64,000 nt of DNA from NCBI RefSeq assembly GCF_002813325.1, contig NZ_PHUG01000001.1:2170001-2234000 (forward strand), written 5' to 3'. A program made the translations under genes and the position numbers. The DNA comes from Janthinobacterium sp. 64. GTDB taxonomy: Bacteria; Pseudomonadota; Gammaproteobacteria; Burkholderiales; Burkholderiaceae_D. Shown in pieces: positions 45,937 through 52,984 of this stretch (its first letter is position 1; each line of letters starts with the position of its first letter). The notes below the pieces were generated by a model. It saw only the letters and a list, made by a program, of their open reading frames with translations, had not been told where the DNA came from and searched no databases.

Positions 45937-47296
45937 ACACGTCGCGCCGGTAGCGCCCCTCGGCCGCCAGCGCATCGAGCGCGGGCCGGCCCAGGATCTC
46001 TTGCAGCGCCTGGTCAACGCCGCCCGCCATGCCTGCCAGGCTGCCGCAAATATAGATGGCCGCGCCCTGCTCAAGCCACAGCTTGACTTCATCGGCATTG
46101 CCGCGCAGGCGGTCTTGCACGTAGGTGCGCTCCGCCTGGTCGCGCGAAAACGCCAGGTCCAGGCGCGGCAAGTCGCCGCTGGCGTGCCAGCGTTCAATTT
46201 CTTCGCGATAATGGAAATCGTGGGCCACATTGCGTTCGCCAAAGATCAGCCAGTTGCGCCGCTGACCCGCCAGCACGCGGCTTTTCAAATGTCCGCGCAA
46301 GCCGGCGATGCCGCTGCCGTTGCCGATCAAGATCAAAGGACGCTGGGCATTGTCTTCCAGGCGAAAGCGTTTGTGCTGGCGCAGGCGCAGCTGCACCACC
46401 TCGCCGACTGCGGCTTGCGCCGTGAGCCAGCCCGAGGCCAGGCCCAGGCTGCCATCGGGATGCGCATGCTGGCGCACCAGCAAATGTACGCTGCCATCGT
46501 GCGGAATCGAGGCGATCGAGTATTCGCGCGGTTGCGATGGGTCGGCCGGCGCGGCCACTTGCACCAGGTCGCCCGACTGCCAATCCGGCAAGCTGCCTGC
46601 CACGGGCGCCAGTTCCACATGATAGATGGCGCCACCGGCGCTGCCCGGATTGAGCAACTGCCGCTGCAGCAATTTCCAGTCGCCAAAGGCGGGGGCGCTC
46701 CAGTCGGGCGCATCGCTGGTGCCGGCCAGGTGGCTCAGGTGCTGGAACCATTGCTCGATGGCGGCGCTGGCGCTGCGGTCGACTTCGATGCGCTCGAACA
46801 GGCGCGAGGCGCCCTGCGTGGCCAGCCAGGCGTCGAGCGCGCGGCCGAAGCCACAGAACTGGCCATAGCTGCGGTCGCCCAGGGCCAGCACGGCGTAATG
46901 CAATTGCGGCAGCGCCAGCTCACCCGTCATCAAGCGGCCCATGAAGGCGGCCGCATTGTCGGGCGCGTCGCCTTCGCCATAGGTGCTGACCAGGAACAAG
47001 GCCCGTTCCGCTTGGTGCAGATCAAGGGCCGTGAGCTCGGCCAGAGCGCACAGGCGCACGGGGATGCCGGCCAGTTGCAGGCTTTGCGCCGTTTGCGTGG
47101 CCAGTTCCTCGGCATTACCCGTCTGGCTCGCATACGCCACCAGCCAGGGCCGGCTGTTGGCCAGCGCCGCCCTGGCGGCATCGGACGTGCGGCGTTTGGC
47201 GCGCGCGCGCAGCCAGGGTGCCAGGCACACGCCCGCATAACTGAGGGACAGGGCGGCCAGCAAGGCCAGCCGCGTCGTATCGTGCGTAAAAATCAT
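45932..47296 (-). CDS. Membrane-anchored NADPH flavoprotein reductase (sulfite reductase alpha / CysJ-like)
   Basis: 454 residues. One N-terminal transmembrane helix (about 8-30) anchors a cytosolic FMN flavodoxin domain (about 50-185; YASQTGNAEELATQTAQ, STYGEGDAPDNAA, LALGDRSYGQFCGFG) and a ferredoxin-NADP reductase module (about 200-454; FAD motif REYSIASIP, LIGNGSGIAGLRGHL, NADPH segment YICGSLAGMAGGVD). It lacks the CysJ connecting domain. It should pass electrons from NADPH via FAD and FMN to a membrane partner, here probably the PepSY protein. It is the last gene of the Fur-controlled operon and lies 12 bp after apbE. Confidence 0.9.
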   Translation of the reverse strand: MIFTHDTTRLALLAALSLSYAGVCLAPWLRARAKRRTSDAARAALANSRPWLVAYASQTGNAEELATQTAQSLQLAGIPVRLCALAELTALDLHQAERALFLVSTYGEGDAPDNAAAFMGRLMTGELALPQLHYAVLALGDRSYGQFCGFGRALDAWLATQGASRLFERIEVDRSASAAIEQWFQHLSHLAGTSDAPDWSAPAFGDWKLLQRQLLNPGSAGGAIYHVELAPVAGSLPDWQSGDLVQVAAPADPSQPREYSIASIPHDGSVHLLVRQHAHPDGSLGLASGWLTAQAAVGEVVQLRLRQHKRFRLEDNAQRPLILIGNGSGIAGLRGHLKSRVLAGQRRNWLIFGERNVAHDFHYREEIERWHASGDLPRLDLAFSRDQAERTYVQDRLRGNADEVKLWLEQGAAIYICGSLAGMAGGVDQALQEILGRPALDALAAEGRYRRDVY

Positions 47297-47308
47297 GGAA
47301 TTAATCGT

Positions 47309-48349
47309 TCATTCGTCGAGCATGGCCAGCATGTGGCTGCTCAGCGTTTCGTGGTAGCCGTCGCCGTCGCGCTGCACGAAGCGCGCGGCCAGGCCCTGCT
47401 CTTCCGCCAGCGCCATGCCGGCCTCGACACCAAGCACGGTCAGGGCCGTCGACCAGGCGTCGGCCGCCATGCATTGCTCATGCACGACGGTGACGGAGGC
47501 AAGTTGATTGGCGATCGGCATGCCGCTGCGCGGATCGATCGTATGGGAAAAACGCACCGTGCCGTCCTGGAAAAAACGCCGGTAGTCGCCCGAGGTCGCC
47601 ACGGACAAGCCGTGCAGCGCCAGCAACATTTCCGGCGGATGCTTGGCATGATCGGCACTATCGGCCGCACCCTCGACCTGTTCCAGCATGACCCACCACG
47701 GCTGGCCGTCGGGCTTGCTGCCAGCGCCGCGCAGCTCGCCGCCCACTTCGACCAGGTAATGATGGATGCCCTGGCTGTCCAGGTAGCGGGCCAGGCGGTC
47801 CACGCCATAGCCCTTCGCCACGGCGGACAGATCGAGCTGCAAGCCGCCGGGCTGGCGCGCGCGGCGGGCCGGCAAGTCCAGCTCCAGGCGGCGGCGCTGG
47901 CGCTGCGCCAGCAGCAAGGCTACCGTCTCGTCTTTCGGCGGCAGGAAGCCCGGTTCATCGTAGCGATGGCGGGGGCCGAAGCCCCACAGGTTGACGAGGG
48001 CGCCCGCGCACGGGTCATACGCGCCACCGGACGCCCGCGACACGTGCATGGCAAAGCCCAGCACCTCGCAAAACGCGGCGGGCAGGCTGTGCCAGCTGCC
48101 CGGCTCGGCCCGGTTGAAACGCCCCAGGTCGGACTCGTCGCTCCAGTGGCTCATTTGCGCCACGACCAGGTCCAGCTGTTGCTGCAAGCCCTGCTGCAGG
48201 TCGGCGCTGCCGGCGCGTCCCGGCATAGCGGACTCGACCAGGCGCGCCGACCAGCTGGTGCCCATCGTCAGGCCGCGCAAGTCCCGGATCGCGGCGCCGG
48301 GCGGCGCGACCTGATCGGAAATATGCTGCGGCAGCAGGACCCGGCGCAT
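47309..48349 (-). CDS. apbE: FAD:protein FMN transferase (ApbE family)
   Basis: 346 residues. It transfers FMN from FAD to a Thr/Ser of target proteins. Family motifs: LTMGTSWSARLVE near residue 28, MSHWSDESDLGRFN, GGAYDPCAGALVNLWGFG, LDLSAVAKGYGVDRLARYL, YLVEVGGELRGAG, the Mg site HTIDPRSGMP and ADAWSTALTVLG. Only 27 residues precede the first motif and they show no signal peptide or lipobox, unusual for a family usually exported. Its likely substrate is the DUF2271 protein two genes upstream. Confidence 0.93.
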   Translation of the reverse strand: MRRVLLPQHISDQVAPPGAAIRDLRGLTMGTSWSARLVESAMPGRAGSADLQQGLQQQLDLVVAQMSHWSDESDLGRFNRAEPGSWHSLPAAFCEVLGFAMHVSRASGGAYDPCAGALVNLWGFGPRHRYDEPGFLPPKDETVALLLAQRQRRRLELDLPARRARQPGGLQLDLSAVAKGYGVDRLARYLDSQGIHHYLVEVGGELRGAGSKPDGQPWWVMLEQVEGAADSADHAKHPPEMLLALHGLSVATSGDYRRFFQDGTVRFSHTIDPRSGMPIANQLASVTVVHEQCMAADAWSTALTVLGVEAGMALAEEQGLAARFVQRDGDGYHETLSSHMLAMLDE

Positions 48350-48374
48350 CGGTGCTCTCGTGAGATGCCGCCGC

Positions 48375-49199
48375 TTACTGCGGCAGCACTTCCACGGTAG
48401 CCGCGTACGTCATGCGGCGCTCGGGCATCGCTGGCGGCTGGCCGGCCACGGCCGGGACGGCCGCTGGCCAGGTGCTGCTCAGGTAATACATGCCGGCTGC
48501 CGGCACCGTAAACGTGATCTCGCCCTTGGCATCCGTGCTCTGGCGGATTTCACCGAGCACGCCACGGTAGCGCACGCCGCCTGGCACCAGACTGAACGCC
48601 TGGTTCGCCGCCGGCTTGCCATCGACCAGGAAGCGCCACGTGGCTTTTTCGCCAGCGCGCAAGTCGTTCGGGTGCGTGACGGGCACGAATTCCAGGCCCA
48701 CGCCCGTTGGCTTGAACACTTCCGTGCTGGTCTCGCCATTGCTGAAGAAAGTTTCCAGGCGCGCTGCCGTGCGCGTGATTTTCAGCTCCTGCGCATCGGC
48801 CGGCACTTCCTTCTTGAAGGTTTCCTCATTGCCGCGGAAACGCTTCTGCTCGCCGTTGACCTTGTAGCTGCCCATCACATTTTGCGACACGATGGCAGCC
48901 TTGTAGGTGCCCGGTTTTTCCATTTTGACGTCGAAGACGCTGCGCAGGCGGCCCGTGACCGTGTTCGCCGGCGTGACCTTGGCGCCATCCGGGCCGATCA
49001 CTTGCAGAGCGTCCAGGCGCAGCGGCTGGTGGTCGATCTCGAACAGGCCGTCGGAAACGGCGGCGTCCACCGTCACCCAGGCGTCCTTGCTTTCCACCAT
49101 CGTGCTCGATGGCACCATCCAGCCGCGGTGGGCGTGGGCGTGCATGGACAGGCCGGCCAGCGCCAGGACGATCAGGGACTTGTTGAAATGCTTGAACAT
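48375..49199 (-). CDS. Periplasmic DUF4198 protein
   Basis: 274 residues. The signal peptide MFKHFNKSLIVLALAGLSMHA ends at an AHA site near residue 23, giving a mature chain starting at or near His (HRGWMVPSS). The rest is beta-rich with Ig-like segments: VDAAVSDGLFEIDHQPLRL, YKAAIVSQNVMG and a C-terminal ASTW-like AGMYYLSSTWPA. DUF4198 proteins occur in nickel, cobalt, copper and iron uptake loci; an N-terminal His can bind metal. Here it lies between DUF2271 (12 bp) and apbE, so a metal-binding periplasmic role is inferred. Confidence 0.88.
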   Translation of the reverse strand: MFKHFNKSLIVLALAGLSMHAHAHRGWMVPSSTMVESKDAWVTVDAAVSDGLFEIDHQPLRLDALQVIGPDGAKVTPANTVTGRLRSVFDVKMEKPGTYKAAIVSQNVMGSYKVNGEQKRFRGNEETFKKEVPADAQELKITRTAARLETFFSNGETSTEVFKPTGVGLEFVPVTHPNDLRAGEKATWRFLVDGKPAANQAFSLVPGGVRYRGVLGEIRQSTDAKGEITFTVPAAGMYYLSSTWPAAVPAVAGQPPAMPERRMTYAATVEVLPQ

Positions 49200-49211
49200 G
49201 ATGGGTGCGCC

Positions 49212-49727
49212 TTATGGTTTGAGTTGGACGACGACATTACCGAGTTCTTCCTTGCCTTTGGCAGGCACGGACTGGGCCGACTTCAACGGCCACTGGAACG
49301 GCACGCGCACCAGTTCGCGTCCACCCGCTTCGCGCGCCGCTTCCACGACCACCTGGTATTCGCCGGCCGGCAGCTTGTCGAGCAAGGCCTTGGCGCCGGG
49401 GAACGTCAGCGTATGTTCGCCAGGCGCGCGCGTGGCGCCGCTGACGCCGTCGACGGGCATGGCCAGGTCGCGGCCGCTCTTGCGCCACCATTGGCGCATG
49501 TCCTTCAGCCATTTTTCGCCGGCCTTGTCCTTCTTTTTCACGTCATACAGCACGGCCAGGTTGCCTACGACCTTCTGGTCCGCCGTTTCCAGCCACGCCG
49601 CCACGTAGGGACGGTGGTATTCCGCCACGTTCAATTGCGGCAGTTCAAGCTTGAGGGACAAATCGGCCGCCATCGCCGACGTACCGATCAGGGGAAGGCC
49701 AAGCGCCAGGGTGTAGCGTAATTTCAT
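49212..49727 (-). CDS. Periplasmic DUF2271 protein with ApbE flavinylation motif
   Basis: 171 residues. The signal peptide MKLRYTLALGLPLIGTSAMA is cleaved near residue 20. The mature protein is beta-rich (LSLKLELPQLN, RPYVAAWLETADQKVVGNLAVLY) and has RQWWRKSGRDLAMP leading into DGVSGAT at 93-99. That matches the D-x-x-S/T-G-A-T motif to which ApbE attaches FMN, with Thr99 as acceptor, as known for NqrC and RnfG. Its neighbours are the PepSY membrane protein upstream and DUF4198 plus ApbE downstream. It is probably a covalent periplasmic flavoprotein that accepts electrons through the membrane. Confidence 0.88.
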   Translation of the reverse strand: MKLRYTLALGLPLIGTSAMAADLSLKLELPQLNVAEYHRPYVAAWLETADQKVVGNLAVLYDVKKKDKAGEKWLKDMRQWWRKSGRDLAMPVDGVSGATRAPGEHTLTFPGAKALLDKLPAGEYQVVVEAAREAGGRELVRVPFQWPLKSAQSVPAKGKEELGNVVVQLKP

Positions 49728-49760
49728 GGTGTGCCTGTAAAAAAGTAAAAGGAAAAACGA

Positions 49761-50414
49761 TCAGTGAATAAACAGCAAGGCGATCGCGCAAGGTATCAAG
49801 ATACCGAGGCCAACCATCGGCCAGGTAAATGGCCGGTTGGCCGAGTGGAACTTCAAAATCAGCAAGCCAGTCAGGCAAAACACGATGCAGGCGCCGGCAA
49901 AAATGTCGATGAACCAGCTCCAGGCCACGCCCGTGTTGCGGCCCTTGTGGACATCGTTGAGCCAGGATACCCAGCCCCGGTCCGTCAACTCATATTCGGC
50001 GGCCCCGTCTTCAAGGCCGATACGCACCCAGGCGTCACCGCCCGCCTTGGGCAGCGGCAAGTACACCTCGTCGATGCTCCATTCGGCGGGACGGCCGCCC
50101 GCATTGAGCGACCATTGCTGCTTGAGCCAGGTCTCGGCGGCGGCCGGCATGGGCGCATTCGCGCCATCGTGCTTGGCGGCATACGCGGCCAGTTGCGTGA
50201 CCAACGGGGCCGGCAACGTCGCCTGCTGGCGCGTAATCGCTGGCTTGGCCTCGATCTGGCCGGCGTGGTTCAGAGTGATGCCGGTAATGGCGAACAGAAA
50301 CATGCCCAGCAGGCAAAGCGCCGAGCTGATCCAGTGCCATTGATGCAAGTTCTTCAGCCAGACGGCGCGGCTGGCGTTGTTCCTGGCCTTGTCTGCGGCG
50401 CCCGCATTACCCAT
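49761..50414 (-). CDS. PepSY-associated transmembrane protein
   Basis: 217 residues. Transmembrane helix 1 (about 25-47) contains LHQWHWISSALCLLGMFL and ends GITLNH; a periplasmic PepSY-like region (about 50-160) follows; helices 2 and 3 (about 165-190 and 195-216) complete it. His residues flank the helices, as in PepSY_TM reductases that carry haem and pass electrons outward. The ATG at 50414 has GGGAG 6 nt upstream. It is the first main gene of the operon, behind a Fur box, and precedes DUF2271 by 33 bp. The electron-transfer role is inferred. Confidence 0.87.
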   Translation of the reverse strand: MGNAGAADKARNNASRAVWLKNLHQWHWISSALCLLGMFLFAITGITLNHAGQIEAKPAITRQQATLPAPLVTQLAAYAAKHDGANAPMPAAAETWLKQQWSLNAGGRPAEWSIDEVYLPLPKAGGDAWVRIGLEDGAAEYELTDRGWVSWLNDVHKGRNTGVAWSWFIDIFAGACIVFCLTGLLILKFHSANRPFTWPMVGLGILIPCAIALLFIH

Positions 50415-50469
50415 CAATCGCTCCCGGCAAGGAGCGGGCCAGGTGGCGCGACAAGTCAGTGTGCTTCAT
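50407..50469 (-). CDS. Possible 20-residue leader peptide of the PepSY operon
   Basis: An ATG at 50469 with AAGGA 5 nt upstream opens a frame encoding MKHTDLSRHLARSLPGAIDG, whose TAA lies inside the PepSY start (ATGGGTAA, 8-bp overlap). The good ribosome site and overlap suggest translational coupling or a real small protein. No family is recognised; it could also be chance. Confidence 0.4.
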   Translation of the reverse strand: MKHTDLSRHLARSLPGAIDG

Positions 50470-50510
50470 TCCCATCCTTCAATCAAAGTGCATGCTGATA
50501 TTTTCAAACA

Positions 50511-50529
50511 AATGATAATGATTATCATT
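50511..50529 (-). promoter_or_regulatory. Fur box of the PepSY-DUF2271-ApbE operon
   Basis: AATGATAATGATTATCATT is a perfect 9-1-9 inverted repeat and matches the Fur consensus very closely. It overlaps the spacer and -10 of the operon promoter, so Fe-Fur would block transcription. Confidence 0.92.
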
Positions 50530-50540
50530 TATTAAGTCAA
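50512..50540 (-). promoter_or_regulatory. Promoter of the PepSY-DUF2271-ApbE operon
   Basis: On the minus strand TTGACT (50535-50540), a 17-bp spacer and TATCAT (50512-50517), fully overlapped by the Fur box. Confidence 0.8.
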
Positions 50541-50676
50541 TACATGGGGCGCCCCGCCGGGCCAGCGTTTTGTAACAGCTTTGAAACAAAGCTGGCCTGC
50601 TACGTAAGCTGCCGTACAGAGCCGCTTGCCGCGCCCGCCTATGCTGTTGTTCAGGACAACCATCAAAGGAGCAACC

Positions 50677-51174
50677 ATGCAACAGTATTCCAGCGAACAA
50701 CTGGCCAGCATCGCGGCCAGGATCAAGGACGTCAAATTCGGCATGCTGACCACCAGCGACGACATGCGCACGCTCACCAGCCGGCCGCTGACGCAGCAGC
50801 AGGTCGACAGCGAAGGGCACATCTGGTTTTTCGTTTCGGACGATGCCGCCTACACGCGCGACTTGCTGAACAATCCGCAAGTCAACGTCAGCTTCGTCGA
50901 CACGGGCGACAGCCTGTATGTGTCCGTCTGCGGCCACGCGCAGTTGCTGAAGGACCGCGCCAAGGCGGAGGAGTTGTGGAGCCCGCTGGTGAAAGCCTGG
51001 TTCCCGGGCGGACTCGACGATCCGAAGCTGTCGCTGATCAAAGTGACGATACAGTCGGCCGAATACTGGGATAGCAGCGCCAGCAAGATGATGCAATTCT
51101 ATGCCATGGCCAAGGCCGCCATCACGGGCGAGCCGCCGAAGGACCTGGGCGAACATGGACGGGTCGACCTATAG
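50677..51174 (+). CDS. Pyridoxamine 5'-phosphate oxidase-like general stress protein
   Basis: 165 residues with the split-barrel flavin-binding fold of the general stress protein 26 group. It has KFGMLTTSDDMRTLTSRPLT, GHIWFFVSDDAAYTRDLLNN, VNVSFVDTGDSLYVSVCGHAQLL, LWSPLVKAWFPGGLDDPKL and VTIQSAEYWDSSASK. Relatives bind FMN, FAD or F420-like cofactors; the substrate is unknown. AAAGGAG precedes the ATG at 50677. It is divergent from the Fur-controlled operon. Confidence 0.9.
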   Translation: MQQYSSEQLASIAARIKDVKFGMLTTSDDMRTLTSRPLTQQQVDSEGHIWFFVSDDAAYTRDLLNNPQVNVSFVDTGDSLYVSVCGHAQLLKDRAKAEELWSPLVKAWFPGGLDDPKLSLIKVTIQSAEYWDSSASKMMQFYAMAKAAITGEPPKDLGEHGRVDL

Positions 51175-51282
51175 CAGCGCTTTCCTGATTTTTCCGCGCG
51201 CACGCAGGCATGGCCAGCCGGCGTGCGCGAACACGTCTGCGGCTGGCCTTGCTGGGATGATCAGACAGTCAGGAAGAAAGGC

Positions 51283-51540
51283 TCAGACGCCCGTACTGCC
51301 CGTGGTGTCGGGTGCATCGCCGGCACTCTGCCGGCTCTGTCCGGCGGAACCGGACTGATGATGGGGCAAGCGGTCGGCGCGCCGTACTTCGCCGATGGAA
51401 AACAGATCGTCGCCGATATCGAGGCCTTGCTCGCTATCGACCAGCACAAAGTTTTCGGCCGAATCGGCCGTGCTTTGCTTGTTGCCCGGCGTGCCGCCCT
51501 GGCTATTGCCGGGCTGCGGCGTAGTGGAGTTACCCATCAT
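51283..51540 (-). CDS. Small low-complexity protein, unknown
   Basis: 85 residues, not recognised. The N-terminal part is polar (Gly, Ser, Gln, Asn), the middle acidic (DSEQGLDIGDDLFSIGEV) and the tail Ser/Gly-rich; probably disordered. GGGGGGAAG lies directly before paired ATG codons (51540, 51537). Its composition resembles the KGG stress protein downstream on the plus side of the map, so it may be a stress-linked small protein. A chance frame cannot be excluded. Confidence 0.5.
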   Translation of the reverse strand: MMGNSTTPQPGNSQGGTPGNKQSTADSAENFVLVDSEQGLDIGDDLFSIGEVRRADRLPHHQSGSAGQSRQSAGDAPDTTGSTGV

Positions 51541-51711
51541 CTTCCCCCCTGATCGTGAGTGCGAGTCGGTTGCAGCTTGACTGCCGACTGGCCGTCGCCA
51601 GCGCCGCTACTTCATCATAGTCCATGCCTGCTGCATTGCATCAACATTTTGCGACTGGCCGGCGGCAATGCGCGATTCCCGCCGGCCAGACTGCTTTGCT
51701 ACTGCTTGCGC

Positions 51712-52089
51712 TTACTTGTTGCGCGAACCGGACGAGCCCGTCCCTGAACCTGAACCGCCGCTTTGCTTGTTGCCACTGTCGCGGTTACCCTCCTGGTTCA
51801 TGCCGGCGTTGTCGCGCGAACCGCTGGAGCTGGAAGCGCTTTGCCGGCTGGCATCGTTCTTGTGACTTTGACTGCCTGCGCGGCGCGCTTCTTCCGACGT
51901 GAACTCATGCGCCGTGCCCTTTTCATGCGCCGCACGTCCCCCTTCGCTGGCGATTTCGCGCTGCTGGGCAGGGTCCATGGAAGCGAAGCCACGCTTGCTG
52001 GTATCGCTTTGCTTGTTGCCGCCGCTGCCGCTACCACTGCTGCTAGTGGATTTACTACCTTGCTGTTTATTGTCGCTCGATGTGGCCAT
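51712..52089 (-). CDS. KGG-domain stress-induced protein
   Basis: 125 residues, highly hydrophilic. The core KRGFASMDPAQQREIASEGG followed by RAAHEKGTAHEFTSEEARRAG is the KGG/GsiB-type repeat found in bacterial desiccation and general stress proteins. Both flanks are Ser/Gly/Asn/Lys low complexity. The start at 52089 (MATSSDNKQQGSK) has AGGAG upstream and is preferred over an in-frame ATG at 52164 that adds a hydrophobic stretch. It is likely intrinsically disordered. Confidence 0.88.
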   Translation of the reverse strand: MATSSDNKQQGSKSTSSSGSGSGGNKQSDTSKRGFASMDPAQQREIASEGGRAAHEKGTAHEFTSEEARRAGSQSHKNDASRQSASSSSGSRDNAGMNQEGNRDSGNKQSGGSGSGTGSSGSRNK

Positions 52090-52294
52090 GATGCTCTCCT
52101 TGATCGATGGAATCAGAAACAATGCAAAAAACAATGCAAACCATGCAAATCTTCCCCCTCGCATGGCAAGGGAACCCTCATCTTAGTGCGCACATGGGCC
52201 ACAAGAAATAGGAGGATGGCAAGAGCGCATGTAGGATGAGTCCCGCCCCTGGTGGCGTAGTTACTTTCAGTTTTCCACCAAAAGTACCAGAAAC

Positions 52295-52984
52295 TCAGCA
52301 GTTAGCGGGCAGAGGGAAAATCGCCGCGTCGGCCGTCATGTAGACGCGCTCGCCAGCGCCTGGCCGCACCGCATGGCCGCCCGTGAAGGCGCCAAACGAG
52401 GGCAAAATGGCGCGCTCCTGCCCCAGCAGGAAGCACGGCAGGCGCAAGCCGCCCGCATGTCGTCCCGTCCCTGCTGCGCGCAAATGAAACACGGGATGCA
52501 CGTGGCCGGCCAGCACATAGCCGGGCGCGGCAGTGTCCGGGTGATGGCAGAACGACAGCTTGCCCACCTGGTGCGGTTCATCGACCATGCCGATGCCCAG
52601 CGCGGCGGCCGGGTCGCCCGCATGCGCATCGTGGTTGCCGCGCACCACCGTCAGGCGCAGGCCCGGATGGCGCGCGCGCCAGGCCAGCATGGCGGCCACG
52701 GTGGCGGGCGCATGCGCGGCGCGCGCGTGCAGGAAGTCGCCGAGAAAGACGATTTCCTCGCAAGCGTAACTGGCCATCAAGGCGTCGAGCGCCAGCAGGT
52801 TTTGCGTCGTGGTGCCGCGCGGCACGGGCACGCCCAGCGCGCGGAACGCGGCCGCCTTGCCGAAATGGATGTCGGCGATGACCAGCATCTTGCGCGCCGG
52901 CCAATACACGGCCTTGTGCGCCAGCAGCCACATAATCTCGCCGGCCAGTTCCACCACGCAGTGCGCCTGCTGCTGCCCGCTCAT
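52295..52984 (-). CDS. pdeM: Ligase-associated DNA damage response endonuclease PdeM
   Basis: 229-residue calcineurin-like metallophosphoesterase. The metal motifs are in order: [27 protein letters not shown], and [10 protein letters not shown]. Characterised relatives (MPE proteins) act on phosphodiesters and DNA with Mn. Its start overlaps the helicase stop by 4 bp (ATGA). It is the last gene of the nuclease-ligase-helicase-phosphoesterase cassette. Confidence 0.93.
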   Translation of the reverse strand: MSGQQQAHCVVELAGEIMWLLAHKAVYWPARKMLVIADIHFGKAAAFRALGVPVPRGTTTQNLLALDALMASYACEEIVFLGDFLHARAAHAPATVAAMLAWRARHPGLRLTVVRGNHDAHAGDPAAALGIGMVDEPHQVGKLSFCHHPDTAAPGYVLAGHVHPVFHLRAAGTGRHAGGLRLPCFLLGQERAILPSFGAFTGGHAVRPGAGERVYMTADAAIFPLPANC

